DNA of 47,375 bases from Nemertoderma westbladi (GCA_032718475.1 JAUCBJ010001122.1:1-47375); one strand, 5' to 3'. Positions 31,503-42,430 are shown, counted from the first letter of the stretch. Made by a program: numbers and translations. Notes: generated by a model from the letters alone, not told the origin.

Positions 31503-34370
31503 TTATTTTACGTAATTTAAGTTCAACATTTCACGAATACGCGAAACGCCATGTTGGCGACAGATAACAGACACACCCCGTAGGATGCTATTGTCAATGT
31601 TGTCAACCCTGTTGAACAAGCTCGTAATCGATTTATAACGTAAGTGAATGAATAAAGGTATATTCAGTAGACCAAATGTCAGAGAAATACTAGTGGATTC
31701 TCCATCAGTTATACGGGGTATTTTAAATAGAAATCTAGCACAATTATTGTATGCTACTCGTAGTTTATTATGTGCACTGTCAGAATAGCTGCGCTTTGCC
31801 CAGAGCGAGTTGCAATATATGGGGGTGCAATAGGCTCGGAATAAAGCAAGCTTAACTGGTCGGCTGCAATTGCCAAACTTGCGTAGCAACATATTACCAC
31901 GTGCGTATAAGCTATTGGTCTGCTTACGGATATCAAAATCGTCATCTAACGTACAATGTATTAAATGTCCTAAGTAGTTAAATTTATCAACAATATCAAG
32001 TTTCACATCATAAAGAAATACTGCGGACTTAGCGCTGCAGCTTATATCTCTTGGTAAAAAATACATACATTTAGATTTCTTCTTATTGAAAGTCATAGAG
32101 TTATTAGAGGCGTAACTAACAGCAACATCTATTAACTTTTGTAACCCGTAAATTGAGTTTGACAACAAACAGATATCATCAGCATAACCCAAGTGATTTA
32201 CCCTGATATTACCCATATAACATCCAACCCCGCTTAATGTTAATTGAATGCTTAAATCATCTAAATAAACATTGAAAAACAGGGGAGACAGAATGCCACC
32301 CTGTTTTGTACCATTAGTCACCGTAAATTTCGGTGAGACTATACCCACCCAAACAACACACATCAACTGCGACCTATACCAATAAATAATCAGACGCACA
32401 ATATATAGGGGAATATTTCGATCAATAAGTTTGCGAAAAAGTACAAAGTGGTTAACTTTGTCAAAAGCTTTGCTGGCGTCTAGCATACACACATAAACGG
32501 GTGTGTTCTTACTTAAATAATAATTGAGAATCTCTTTTAGGGCATATACGCAGGTTTCAGTGCCAAGCTTCGACTTGAAGCCAAACTGGTTATCGGTAGT
32601 GTACAGTAGGGATAGACACCTATGTAAGATAACATTTTCTAAAATTTTACTGAGCACTGTAGCAATTGAAATACCTCTATAATTATCCTTAGACGTGTGG
32701 TCATCATTCTTATCCTTAATTAACGGAATTATAATAGATTCCATCATACCAATCGGCATGTAACCGTGGACAAAAATACCAGTAAAAATAATAGATAGAA
32801 TATTTAACAAAGAAACACAACAGCCATTTATAAAGTGTTCCGCCAGAAGGCCATCTGGGCCGACGGCCTTGCCACGAGACAGATTATTAATCGCCATAAA
32901 TGTTTCAACAGGAGATACAATATTATCAGCACCAAAACCGGTTTCCTTCAAACGACTGTGTACAAACTCTCGACTGGAGTCATCTTTAACACTATTTAGT
33001 AGATCATCAAAATGTGATTTCCACATATCGCAGATTTCCCCTGGCCCATTTGCATCACCTACCCTGCTAGGGAGTGGAGCAAAATCGCACGCTTGTTTAT
33101 GAACCCCAGACCAAAATTCATTACTGCTAGTGCCTTTAATAAGGGCATTTGCGAGTTTATCCTCTCGAAATTTTTGTTCATTACGTTTACATTCCCGAAG
33201 AGAACGTTTAAATTGTGCTTTGCTGCACAGGTATTTCCTATGAATTTCACCATCCCTTGGAGATCCAATAGACCGCCAAGTTTTAAGCCATTTTCTGGAC
33301 TCCTCGTATTTATCTTTTACAACATCATTCCAGCCAGGAATGTGGGGGGCAGTGTTACTTTTAGTTTTCCGTGGACTAATAGTAGCATTACCACATGTTA
33401 GCAAAATATGCACCAGGTTATTATACAATTCATCTATATACTTCTTATGAGTTTCACAGTTTGTATCATTGCACACAATAAATGACTCATCAATTGGAAA
33501 AAATTCTAAAAGTTGACGAGCCTTAATGAGATAGTTATTAATTTGCAAAGGTGTGGCGTGTTCCCAATCCAGAGTATTACACGATTTATGTTGCTGAGCA
33601 GGAGTGCCGCCAGCACTTTGTCTATTAACTGTGCCACATATAGACACACTGATAGGAATATGGTCCCTAACACTAATATCGTAGTTCACATTGATGTTTT
33701 TTATCAGCTCAATAGCAGATTGGGAACATACAACATGATCCAACCACGATGTTGACGAATGTGCGTCACTCACGTAAGTAAACGTATTGGCTGGCAATAA
33801 CACTGTATCAATAATAGACAGATTTAACTCACTGCACCATTCAGATAGATAATTATAGAATAATCTGCCTGGGTTGGCGTTAAAATCACCGAAAATCAAC
33901 AAATGAGAATGAGGTACAGATTCATAAATGGCCTTTAGGCTCCCAAGACAGTTACTATAAAGGTCATCATTATCAGGGCATTCATATGGCATATAAACAT
34001 TAAGAATTAATAAAATATCATTATTATTCAACTTAACAGTTATCCCAAAAACCCTATCATTACCTGTTTTAATTATAGCGGTAGAGTGCGCTATGGATTT
34101 TTTCCAAAGTATACCGATACCCCCAAAGGGCCTGCCAACTAATATCTGACTAGATAGATCAACGGGTGACGTACCAAAAGCATTGTAGTTAGGGTGTATA
34201 TTAGACAGAAATGACAACTCCTGCTTAGGGAGCATTAGTTCTTGCAGTAATAACAAGTCACACCCATTATTACAAGCATCATTAATTACATGTAGTGAGT
34301 GCAAATTTCTAACAGACCCACAGTTATACGAAACAAAACTTAGGTTGAGGTTAAAGCTTTCATCCGCCAT
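31503..34370 (-). CDS. LINE ORF2: EEP endonuclease and reverse transcriptase (955 aa)
   Basis: This protein would nick target DNA and copy the LINE RNA there. EEP residues visible are N16 (YNCGSVRN), E44 (LLQELML), D162/N164 (FGDFNANPG), D211 (SWLDHVV) and D236/H237 (VRDHIPI). RT covers roughly residues 495-770: GKAVGPDGLLAEH (500-512), CMLDASKAFDKV with D631, GTKQGGILSPLFFNVYLDDL (687-706) and the active-site box GYADD (728-732). No stop or frameshift interrupts it and all expected catalytic residues are present, so the copy could be active. It starts at ATG 34370, about 120 bp after ORF1 ends. There is no C-terminal RNase H. Confidence 0.92.
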   Translation of the reverse strand: MADESFNLNLSFVSYNCGSVRNLHSLHVINDACNNGCDLLLLQELMLPKQELSFLSNIHPNYNAFGTSPVDLSSQILVGRPFGGIGILWKKSIAHSTAIIKTGNDRVFGITVKLNNNDILLILNVYMPYECPDNDDLYSNCLGSLKAIYESVPHSHLLIFGDFNANPGRLFYNYLSEWCSELNLSIIDTVLLPANTFTYVSDAHSSTSWLDHVVCSQSAIELIKNINVNYDISVRDHIPISVSICGTVNRQSAGGTPAQQHKSCNTLDWEHATPLQINNYLIKARQLLEFFPIDESFIVCNDTNCETHKKYIDELYNNLVHILLTCGNATISPRKTKSNTAPHIPGWNDVVKDKYEESRKWLKTWRSIGSPRDGEIHRKYLCSKAQFKRSLRECKRNEQKFREDKLANALIKGTSSNEFWSGVHKQACDFAPLPSRVGDANGPGEICDMWKSHFDDLLNSVKDDSSREFVHSRLKETGFGADNIVSPVETFMAINNLSRGKAVGPDGLLAEHFINGCCVSLLNILSIIFTGIFVHGYMPIGMMESIIIPLIKDKNDDHTSKDNYRGISIATVLSKILENVILHRCLSLLYTTDNQFGFKSKLGTETCVYALKEILNYYLSKNTPVYVCMLDASKAFDKVNHFVLFRKLIDRNIPLYIVRLIIYWYRSQLMCVVWVGIVSPKFTVTNGTKQGGILSPLFFNVYLDDLSIQLTLSGVGCYMGNIRVNHLGYADDICLLSNSIYGLQKLIDVAVSYASNNSMTFNKKKSKCMYFLPRDISCSAKSAVFLYDVKLDIVDKFNYLGHLIHCTLDDDFDIRKQTNSLYARGNMLLRKFGNCSRPVKLALFRAYCTPIYCNSLWAKRSYSDSAHNKLRVAYNNCARFLFKIPRITDGESTSISLTFGLLNIPLFIHLRYKSITSLFNRVDNIDNSILRGVSVICRQHGVSRIREMLNLNYVK

Positions 34371-34491
34371 TGTTAAGGTTGGAAAGTGTCAGAATAAGAC
34401 ATTGATTAAAGAAAGAAATATAAACATTTTATAAAAAAAAAAATATATATATTTATACATAAAATAATACAAATGATACAAAAATTATACT

Positions 34492-35796
34492 TCAAACATC
34501 AACCGGAGCACTACCGGTTTGATCACTATTCGAAATGCCTACCATTCCACCTCGGGAGTTGACGACAGCAGCGGGGTTGTCACGCAAGTAGCCAACAAAG
34601 TCCCTGATGCGAGTATACATTGGCCACACTGTGGGATCGAGAAGTTGTTCCCTCTCACCAGACTTGCATGATATTACAAACGAGGACACCCTCGCTTCGT
34701 CACGGGATATCCTGACGCAGGAAACATCAAAACCAGACACTTCCTTCACATGCTTGATAAGCACTTCCGGCTGAACATTTGGGGCACACCCGGTAACAAA
34801 TATCTTCTTCACTGGTTGAATCGTGGCGAAAGAGGTACTAGAAGATGAACCCTGCACAAAAATCCGTTGTTTTGCGTTTCTTGAACGGGGGGCCGGATTA
34901 CCAGGCCTCCGCAGTTGATTCGTCTGAAAGGCAACAGTATTGGTGATGGGGTCAGTAGAACCGCGTTTGTCAACGACTGGATGCCGCCTAACAGCCCGGT
35001 GTTTGCCATCGCGGCCAACCGGGATAAAGCTTACAGAGTCATTGTCTGAGTCATCAGAGCGCATCGGAGGAGCAGCCGTGGATGCAACCATACTGTAAGA
35101 TCGAGAAGAGTTGGCGTTGCAATTCGGTACCGGAAGCTGTATATCAATTGGTCGATGTGGATGTCTATGAGCAGGCATAGGTGGGGGGTTGATGTCACTT
35201 TCTGGAACTCTCCCGACATTGTTACGAAAGTCTGTCGAATGACTACTGGTACCAGTAACGGCACTCTTACCGGTAGACACAGAGCTGCTATCTGCAGTAG
35301 GTCGCAAGCAGACAGACTCGACCACTGCTAAGCGATCCTGAAGTTTACTGAGCTGCCTTAAAAGGAGGGCAGTATCAGCCTCACACAATGAGAATGGCGG
35401 AATTAACGTCAGATCTTTAGGAACAGGGTTGAAGTCAGGAGAAGCTTCTACGTTACTGTAATCCATATCTGCTCCTATAGGCCTACTACCGGTAGAAGAG
35501 AAGCCTGAGTAGTCAAAGATATCCAAAATGTCATAGATAACGTTACGGCGAAAGAGTTCGCCGCTATGGCGAACCTTAGAGAAAGGTTGTTTAGACTTTT
35601 CGCGATCCGCAACCGGTATAAGCTCAAGGAGAACACGTTTGGCCTCCTTAAACATGGCATCACTAAAGCGGGGCCATGGCACTAGGATAGCCAACATCGA
35701 ATCCCTGGTATAGCCCTTGGTGTGGGCAGTCCAGAGATATGCTAAAACATCATTGGCGACATGCAAACAGTGTAAACGATTACACTCAGACTCCAT
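34492..35796 (-). CDS. LINE ORF1: RNA-binding gag-like protein (434 aa)
   Basis: The N-terminal part (1-90) is a compact helical region with paired Cys/His (CNRLHCLH). The middle is Ser/Pro-rich and low complexity with a short heptad-like stretch (LLLRQLSKLQDRLAVVE). Near residue 330 a KKIFVTGCAPNVQPEVLIKH segment and a later SSFVISC...DPTVWPMYTRIRDF segment match the RRM-like fold seen in ORF1 of Jockey/CR1-group LINEs. No CCHC knuckle is seen. The ORF begins about 90 bp inside the 5' border of the element, and ATG 35796 is the first in-frame start. Expected role: coating LINE RNA in a ribonucleoprotein with ORF2. Confidence 0.82.
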   Translation of the reverse strand: MESECNRLHCLHVANDVLAYLWTAHTKGYTRDSMLAILVPWPRFSDAMFKEAKRVLLELIPVADREKSKQPFSKVRHSGELFRRNVIYDILDIFDYSGFSSTGSRPIGADMDYSNVEASPDFNPVPKDLTLIPPFSLCEADTALLLRQLSKLQDRLAVVESVCLRPTADSSSVSTGKSAVTGTSSHSTDFRNNVGRVPESDINPPPMPAHRHPHRPIDIQLPVPNCNANSSRSYSMVASTAAPPMRSDDSDNDSVSFIPVGRDGKHRAVRRHPVVDKRGSTDPITNTVAFQTNQLRRPGNPAPRSRNAKQRIFVQGSSSSTSFATIQPVKKIFVTGCAPNVQPEVLIKHVKEVSGFDVSCVRISRDEARVSSFVISCKSGEREQLLDPTVWPMYTRIRDFVGYLRDNPAAVVNSRGGMVGISNSDQTGSAPVDV

Positions 35797-35892
35797 CAGT
35801 CAGTTAGTTTAAAACAGAACGGCATGCAACCGGTTAATTGCTGAATTCAGAATTGAATTGAATTGCATTATTCAATATTCATAAATCCAACT

Positions 35893-36482
35893 GTCCCATC
35901 AGCGGCTGAAGGCGGGCAGTTCGACTGAAATATGAATTCGGTCTAGATTGCTGACATTCAGAGTGCACTGACAAGTGGGGGCTGCATGTGGTGCAATGGG
36001 TTGTCCTATAGGATAATCTGCAAATTGTGGATGGCCGAGCTGGGCGAGAATGTCCACTAAAAGACAGTTGGCAGCCACTGCTGCCACATGTTGTTCCCAA
36101 TGTTCTTGTTGTTGCTCTTCCACACAGCATTGCGTGTTTTCCTGCTACTGAGCCATGAGTTCCAGGAGTTGCACGCTGGGTTGGCCACCGGTAGCCACGC
36201 GGGAGAGTGTATCAGCGATCTGAGTGTTAAGTTTCTTTTGAAGTGTTGCATCGGATGTTTTCGATATCGTCGGGATACTGGCGTCAGTACAATACTGAAT
36301 CAGTGAAGGGAGCCGCAGGGGAGAGGTCTTACCAACCAAGATCCTCAGTAGAGGAAGCAAGCATCGTTATCCACTGTCATACCATGAGCTTTGAGGACGT
36401 TGGAAAGCATTGGGATACCGAACATGTGGCGCTGAAGTTTAGCACTGAAGGCACGTAGGAACAGAACTACTGCGCAGCGCCA
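35893..36482 (-). pseudogene. Gag N-terminal part of element B
   Basis: Short open pieces (for example SLIQYCTDASIPTISKTS and QIADTLSRVATGG at 36300-36170, and QHVAAVAANCLLVDILAQLG at 36100-36040) read as a helical, Gln-rich gag start, with a TAG at about 36147. It stops at the LINE insertion point (35887). The frame resumes at 31315, so both gag pieces were one before the LINE inserted. Confidence 0.65.
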
Positions 36483-36791
36483 TGTAATGTTCTTGGTTCG
36501 TAGTATTATAAACTATTACAACGTACAAAACAAACAGAACACAATAAACCGATAGCGACTTCAGTACTCTGTACCCTGTACAGTACACTGAGCAGTTGTA
36601 CCTGCTTTTATACAAAAAGCACCGACAGAAATGGAATGCGCAGAACGAATGCAATGTTCTCGAATGAAAGGAATGTTCTATCTAATCACAACTGCATATG
36701 GGGCGAGCCACATGCAAATATTGTCTAACCTGCATTTGGGGCGAGCAATATGCCATATTTTTTATATCACCGCCATATGGATATCACTACA
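36483..36791 (-). repeat. 5' LTR of gypsy-type element B
   Basis: 309 bp. On the minus strand it runs from TGTAGTGATATCC to ACATTACA, the canonical TG...CA form. Confidence 0.9.
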
Positions 36792-36796
36792 ATTAA

Positions 36797-37076
36797 GGTT
36801 CAGGTACATTAATTAAGGAAACTTATGGATGGAACACACAGAATCCTTCTAATATTTATAATTTTTAAGGAATACAATATTACTAAACACTAATTCCATC
36901 ATCTTGAATACTTTATAAAGTAAATACTGTACATTAGTTGCCGTAGTTACTGACTGTATAAATTGATCATTGACTCATTTCAAAAAATTATCAAAACTTA
37001 ATGATTTATACTGTTTTTTAGTTTTCGAATTAAAATTTAAGATAGCAGCCTCCTCTCCAAGTTAAAGTATTCAAAA
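36797..37076. other. Leader region of the 37-kb ORF
   Basis: AT-rich. TACTGTTTTTTAG at about 37009-37021 looks like a 3' splice site. The ORF at 37077 may therefore be the second exon of a transcript with an upstream non-coding exon; that exon was not found. Confidence 0.3.
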
Positions 37077-37787
37077 ATGGGCTATCATCATACCAGATCA
37101 CTCTATGCACTTTACATGGCAGTAAACATTACTGTTTGTTACAGTGAAATATGTTATCATGAAGTTGTAGTAAATGTTACTACTACTAATCAAGTGTTAC
37201 AACAAGAGATGCTTGATAAATTGGCAAAATTAGAACGTGGCAATGAACGTTGGTTCGAATATACTGGGTTCACAACTTCTCGATATGAAATAGAAAATAT
37301 TCGAGACAATTGCACCGAATGTCTTGAAGTTTACTTCCGAATTATCAGTGTTCATGAAGATAGTGGTGATGAGATCTTGCTTGAAGCATATGTTCATAGG
37401 TGCATCAAAGAGGATAATGAGATTCCAGCGGAACGGATCTGCTTTGCTCTAGATGAAGAGAGATGCATACTATTCGTGAATCAATATGAACAAGACCGCC
37501 GTGCAGAAGATGGCGATGCCGACCCTGGCCAAGATCGCTTTGTACGCCAGTTTTCGTATGTTAAGGATTATATGCTATTCGGATTGTCCGTCACATACGA
37601 TTCATGTCAAATCAAGTGCTGTGCTGGTAAGTGTCCTGGTCACCTAACCTGGAAAGTTGGTTTAGCTACAACAACTAGCAGCATTGATACAACAGAAGAG
37701 TTTGTCACCACAGAAAGCAGTTCGGTGATCCCCAAACCTCTAATAGCTATGGTTTTATTGATGGTTACATTTAATGCGGTAGCTTAA
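37077..37787 (+). CDS. Secreted or GPI-anchored cysteine-containing protein (236 aa)
   Basis: A single uninterrupted ORF, not resembling any element nearby and not recognised as a named family. Residues 9-22 (LYALYMAVNITVCY) are mildly hydrophobic and could act as a signal peptide. The ectodomain has three N-glycosylation sequons (NIT, NVT, NCT) and about a dozen cysteines, several in pairs or clusters (CTEC, CIKED, ICFALDEERC, CQIKCCAGKC). A Thr/Ser-rich stretch (TTTSSIDTTEEFVTTESSS) then leads to a C-terminal hydrophobic tail (PLIAMVLLMVTFNAVA) with no charged residues after it. That pattern fits GPI-anchor attachment. An AATAAA lies at 37920-37925. The coding call rests on length and feature order; RNA evidence is lacking. 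Confidence 0.6.
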   Translation: MGYHHTRSLYALYMAVNITVCYSEICYHEVVVNVTTTNQVLQQEMLDKLAKLERGNERWFEYTGFTTSRYEIENIRDNCTECLEVYFRIISVHEDSGDEILLEAYVHRCIKEDNEIPAERICFALDEERCILFVNQYEQDRRAEDGDADPGQDRFVRQFSYVKDYMLFGLSVTYDSCQIKCCAGKCPGHLTWKVGLATTTSSIDTTEEFVTTESSSVIPKPLIAMVLLMVTFNAVA

Positions 37788-37919
37788 ATGAATTTATTTG
37801 AGCAATTCAGACTGAGAATGCCATTCAAACTTTACTTAACTCATAAACTATATCATCCAAATACTCATGACTTTGTAATAATTATTATAAACTAAAATTA
37901 TAATATTTAATATAATATA

Positions 37920-37925
37920 AATAAA
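37920..37925 (+). promoter_or_regulatory. Candidate polyadenylation signal of the 37-kb gene
   Basis: AATAAA 133 bp after the stop codon, in very AT-rich sequence, so chance occurrence is easy. Confidence 0.35.
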
Positions 37926-38212
37926 TTATATATTATAGGGGCCTAATATCATATATCATAATATAGACCTATTTATATATATATACTATAGGCCATATAT
38001 CTCTAAAGGCCTATGTCATCATTTTGAACAGAAAAATGTTAAACGACATATATACATATACAATGCTATAAATTCACATTTTCAGGTTTTCTGTGGCGCT
38101 GATTATAATGGAATGCGCTTGTAATTTTTCGGATCATTGCTACTCGTATTTTTTGGCATATGGTAATTGTTGGTGCTCGATCCAACGTTGGTGATGTAAA
38201 TGTTGGTGATGT

Positions 38213-40512
38213 ATGATCCATTTGTTTCGTAGGAAATACAGGAGCTCTATACAAGACTGTAATGCATTTACACTTCGACCCTTCTCCAGTGATCACCGCC
38301 TTATTGTGGCCAAGGTAAGACTTAGTCTGCGTGCTAGCAGAACAACGAAATCTGCCTTGCCGCGGCATGACTGGTCCTCTCTGTTGCAACAGCCAAGTGT
38401 GAGATCCAGCTTCACACTACAGCTGAGCAACAGGTATGAGGCTCTTGCCTCTGAGGCGGCAGATCACTGTGAGGGCTATACTGCCTTTACAGAGGCAGTT
38501 AAGTTAGCAGCTGCAGAAACAGTTCCTGTATACCCTCGAAACAGGAAAAGGGCCCCCTGGACTGACAACAAAATTCAGAAGTGCCGAAATGACCTTCATA
38601 AGGCGCAGAAAGAGTCCCGACTCAAACAGACAACAGCGGCCAAGAATGCAGTTAAGGCTGCATCTAGGTCCCTGAACAGGCAGTACTCTGTTAATCTACA
38701 TGAGCTAATAAACCAACAGGTTGATGCCATCAATGATGCTGACGACAGCAGGCAATCATCCCAGGCATGGAAATCGATCAATCTGCTTACTGGGCGGAAA
38801 AGCCAACCAACCACCAAGGTTAAGGCTGAATCACCATCCGATCGCCTCAATGGTTGGAAAGCCCACTTTGAAAAGCTCCTCAATAATGACAGGGTATTGC
38901 CTGATAACTTTATAGAAGTAAAAGTGTCTGAGTCTGTACTCCCAGATATTCCCATTGGCGATATCTCCTTTGCAGAAGTGAAGGCTGCTGCAAAGAGCAT
39001 TAAGACCAATCGTGCCAGTGGAGTAGATGGTGTTCCCCCTGAGGTCTTTAAAATACCTGAGTGTTTAAAGCTCATCTATCCCATCATAGTAGACATGTAC
39101 CGAACAACAAGAGTCCCACAAGAAATGAAAACAAATAAGTTGGTGCCAGTTCCCAAGAAGGGCAACCTAACACTCTATGGTTCTTTTCGGGGAATCTCAT
39201 TGATATCGATTGCTGCAAAGCTATACAATAGGATTTTATTAAATCGCATCAGGGATCCCATTGAGAGACTGCTCCGTGGAAATCAGAATGGGTTCCGTAA
39301 AGGTCGTGGGACCATGGAGCCCATTTTGGCACTTAGAAGGATAATTGAAGAATTATCAAAAAAGAAAGACAGGCATCTGCCTGTTATCTTTGTTGACTTC
39401 TTCAAGGCCTTTGTTTCAGTCTCTCGGTCACGTATGTTCAGCATACTTTCATTATATGGGATTCCTGATTCCTGATTGCAGCAACATCAGTATCACGATC
39501 AGTATACGATGGTTCGATAACATTTGTGTCTACTGTTGACGGTGACACAGAACCATTTGAAGTGTTATGGGGCGTCCTCCAAGGAGACACACTTGCACCA
39601 TTCTTGTTCATTATTGTGGTTGACTATGTTCTACGCATGTCCTTAGATCATCATAATGATAATGGGGTGATGATAACTCCACCTACTGGCTCCGGAAGTC
39701 GAGGAAATCCTGCCAAGTACCTAACTGATCTAGACTTTGCTGATGACTTAGGAGTACTCTCAGAATCATTAGAGGGAGCCCAACGGCTCCTCAGCTCATT
39801 AGAACATGCTGCTTCTAGTGTTGGTCTTTTTATTCAAAATCCTCCATCATTCTGACAGTTAACTTTGAAAGTCCTCAGCAAGTCTCTGATCGGATGAGCA
39901 TAAGCTCAAAGGATGGTATGCTTGAGCATGTGGACGACTTCTGTTACCTGGGATCATGGATCCGTAGTCAGGTGAGGACCTTCGAATACGCAAGGGAAAG
40001 GCATGGGCAGCCCTGAATAGGCTTTCCAGGATTTGGAAGTCACCTAGAATTAATCGGAAACTTAAGGTCCGATTATTTAGAGCAGCAGTAGTTCCAGTAC
40101 TCCTCTACGGGAGTCCATGCTGGGCTCTAACTGCTGAGGACACCAAATCTCTGGATGGCACATTCACAAGAATGCTACGCCGGGTTCATTGTGTCAAGTA
40201 CAATGCACACATCTCCAACCAGACACTATATAACATTGGAGGTGTCTCATTGGTTCCCCCAAGCTTGACACGAGAACAAAATCGCCTCCGCTTTGCAGGA
40301 CATTGCTTTCGCCGTGAGGACCAGCCAGTGCATAATCTTGTACTTTGGCAGCCTCATGGAGTGAATAAGCATGGTGGACAGCCCATGACTTTCTTGAGAC
40401 GCATCTTAAAGGACACTGGCCTTAAAGATGCGGATGATCTAGCAAATGTCATGGGTGATAGGGAGTTGTGGCGGTGCAATTTTGTTGACAAGCCGGCACA
40501 GCATTCTTAAAA
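38213..40512 (+). pseudogene. LINE ORF2 pseudogene (EEP end, RT, C-terminus)
   Basis: The 5' end begins at the last EEP motif (SSDHRLIVAKVRLSLR). RT runs from NRASGVDGVPPEVFKI through NQNGFRKGRG. The motif A region reads FVDFFKAFVSV where FKKAFDS is usual, so a conserved Asp is lost. VLQGDTLAPFLFI, the FADD box (39738) and FCYLGSW follow. The C-terminus (GHCFRRED..., LWQPHG, DTGLKDADDLANVMGDRELW) ends at 40512. Frame breaks lie at about 39474 (one-base loss after GIPDS), 39855 and 39975. The family resembles the RTE/R4-like LINEs common in marine invertebrates; the clade is uncertain. It is the same family as 5337-5427 and probably 15690-16049. Confidence 0.85.
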
Positions 40513-42283
40513 ATGCAGCTGCAATGCAGCATGCCGATCCTAGTAGTAGTATGATCCATATTATGTACTTGTGTCTTTAGCAGTTAGATCCCAGCGAGCA
40601 TCACAGGCACCACCGCTGCAAGGAAAAGTGTGCATTTAAATAACTTTTGAAGTATTTATCATAAACGTACTTGAGGTAGATTGAGATATTGAATCAAATA
40701 TACAACGTAACTACAAATCCTTTCTTTCCATTGACACTCCTCTGATTTCCATACCAAACCCTTGACTGGATTTGCCGACAACAGGAACTCTGGTCGAGAC
40801 CAAAGTGAGCTTGACTAAGCCGAGAAGGTAAATATTATCAGCTAAAGACATGCACAAGAATCGTTGAGGGATTCCAAACTACGTAGACCGGATGGAATCT
40901 ACTCACATTTCTTATTATTATGAAACGCGAAGCTATTTTGTAGCCTATCAATCGTATTAATTAATTACATTTATATATTATATTTTTTGAAATCATTAAC
41001 GTGTACTGTATTTCATTATGTCGTAACGTCCAATAGACGATACTTTAGAAAAAATGAGCAAAGAAAATGGTGACAGTGTTCAGTAAAACTGAACAAATGC
41101 AGACAATGACTCAGTTTACTTCAGTCAACCAAGGTGAAGATGGATCAAAGATTTATCACATCCATGCAGGAGATAACTTCCAATAAACTTTAATTCGATT
41201 TAAATGTATAATTAATACTGTATACCAGTGTACCTGTTAATAAATTTCACTTATATTCGAAATAGTACATGATTAGAATGTATAAATGAGCATCCTTAAA
41301 ATCCTTTCTTCACATACCAAACGCTTTATAAATACTAGAAAGCCAGCAAGCTGGCTTTAAACGAACCTGCCCCTCAAACCAGTACCGCAGTACCCTGAGT
41401 GAGCAAAAATGGAAACACGAAAATTGCCATCAACTCAACGATAGAAACACCAGCTGCTGGTACTCATGTGGGCCTAGTAAGCTACTACTATTTATTGAAT
41501 GGATAGGCCCAAACTGCAGAGAAGTATATTACTTGCCAAATTTATTACTATCTCACTCGAACCCAGACAGTAATCAAACATCAACTGTAAGTTTGTTATT
41601 ACCCCACCAGATGAATAGCTCTTCCCAGTGAATCCTATGACAATATTCTATAAGGTTACTCACTGCTATGTTAGATGGGAGGCCAAGTAATTGAATTGTA
41701 AGCACTGGGCCGTTTAAATGGTTTATAGGTTGATGATAATGAATGAGGAGGGACCCAACTAACACTACGTTTGTCTATATGGACGGTCTCATTATAGCCA
41801 GCTGGCTGGCTTTTGTAGTTGAATCATATTATTCTGCAACCAAATAATTTACTCTTTTAGACGAATTTGTGCGTTTTTTGCCGGACTAACAAATTTTGGC
41901 GACGTTCTGTGCGAGATTGGCGATATTTGAAAAGATTCTGAGGCTCAAATAAGTTTCTCAAATGACTGAATAGCCCAAATAAAAACGTTGGTGCATACTC
42001 GACGAGTTGAAATCGGTGAAATTCGACATTAAATTTTCAAAACCGCTATTTTTCACTGACCCCGTGATCGAAACGCCACAAAAAATATACAGTCTTGTGC
42101 GCAACCAAAATTTATGTAGACTTTGTTATTAAACATTTTGCGTACCTGCTTGAGTTTTTGAAATATTGGATGGTTATACATACACACACAACCACATCGT
42201 GTTTTTGAACGGCTCAACTCTTGACAAGAACTACCCTGGACTATTAATAGGCAGGTTCGTTATAAGTTGACATAATAACAAAA
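40513..42283. other. No gene recognised
   Basis: After the LINE 3' UTR (to about 40620) there is AT-rich sequence with no recognisable ORF. A hairpin AAGCCAGCAAGCTGGCTT at 41339-41356 and TAGCCAGCTGGCTGGCTTTT at 41798-41817 are similar words in opposite orientation. They may bound a short repeat. Confidence 0.4.
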
Positions 42284-42430
42284 TTACATACATCATTGCT
42301 TGCAAAGGTCACTTTTCAGCGTTAAAAACCCTTGCTTATTAATGTAGACCTCCCTCGCTACGCTCGCTCGGTACATCAATATTCTCGGGTCATAACGCTG
42401 CAAAGTGCTACTTTGCACACAATGATGTAA
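42284..42430. repeat. Imperfect hairpin, possible MITE
   Basis: TTACATACATCATTG...TTTTCAGCGTT (42284-42322) pairs with AACGCTGCAAAG...CAATGATGTAA (42394-42430). Imperfect pairing continues inward (ATTAATGTA with TACATCAAT) around the GC-rich loop CCTCGCTACGCTCGCTCGG. No coding content; target duplication is unclear. Confidence 0.65.

Larger units (their letters stand above)
31322..35886 (-). mobile_element. Full-length non-LTR retrotransposon (LINE), apparently intact
   Basis: The element is flanked by CCAACT (31316-31321 and 35887-35892), a 6-bp target duplication of minus-strand AGTTGG, inside the gag of element B. The 5' end has a short leader before ORF1. ORF2 follows, and the 3' end is an (ATA/AAT)n tail (31322-31335 as TATTATTATT). 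Both ORFs are uninterrupted. The architecture (ORF1 with RRM-like end, ORF2 with N-terminal EEP and RT) fits the Jockey/CR1/L2 superfamily; the exact clade is not assigned. Confidence 0.92.
28855..36791 (-). mobile_element. Ty3/gypsy-type LTR retrotransposon B (old, split by a LINE)
   Basis: LTRs at 28855-29169 and 36483-36791 are recognisably the same but differ by many substitutions and indels. ATTAA flanks both ends (28850-28854 and 36792-36796), a 5-bp target duplication. On the minus strand the right LTR ends ACATTACA and is followed by TGGCGCTGCGCAGTAG (primer-binding-site candidate). The left LTR is preceded by the purine run CTAAGGAGGG (polypurine tract). Internal parts are gag, RT thumb, RNase H and the integrase tail, all with stops. 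The RT catalytic core and integrase core are missing. A LINE interrupts gag at 31322-35886. Confidence 0.85.

Noticed and set aside
38066-38389. 107-codon minus-strand ORF
   Set aside because: It is antisense to the LINE endonuclease end, which has recognisable motifs on the plus strand.
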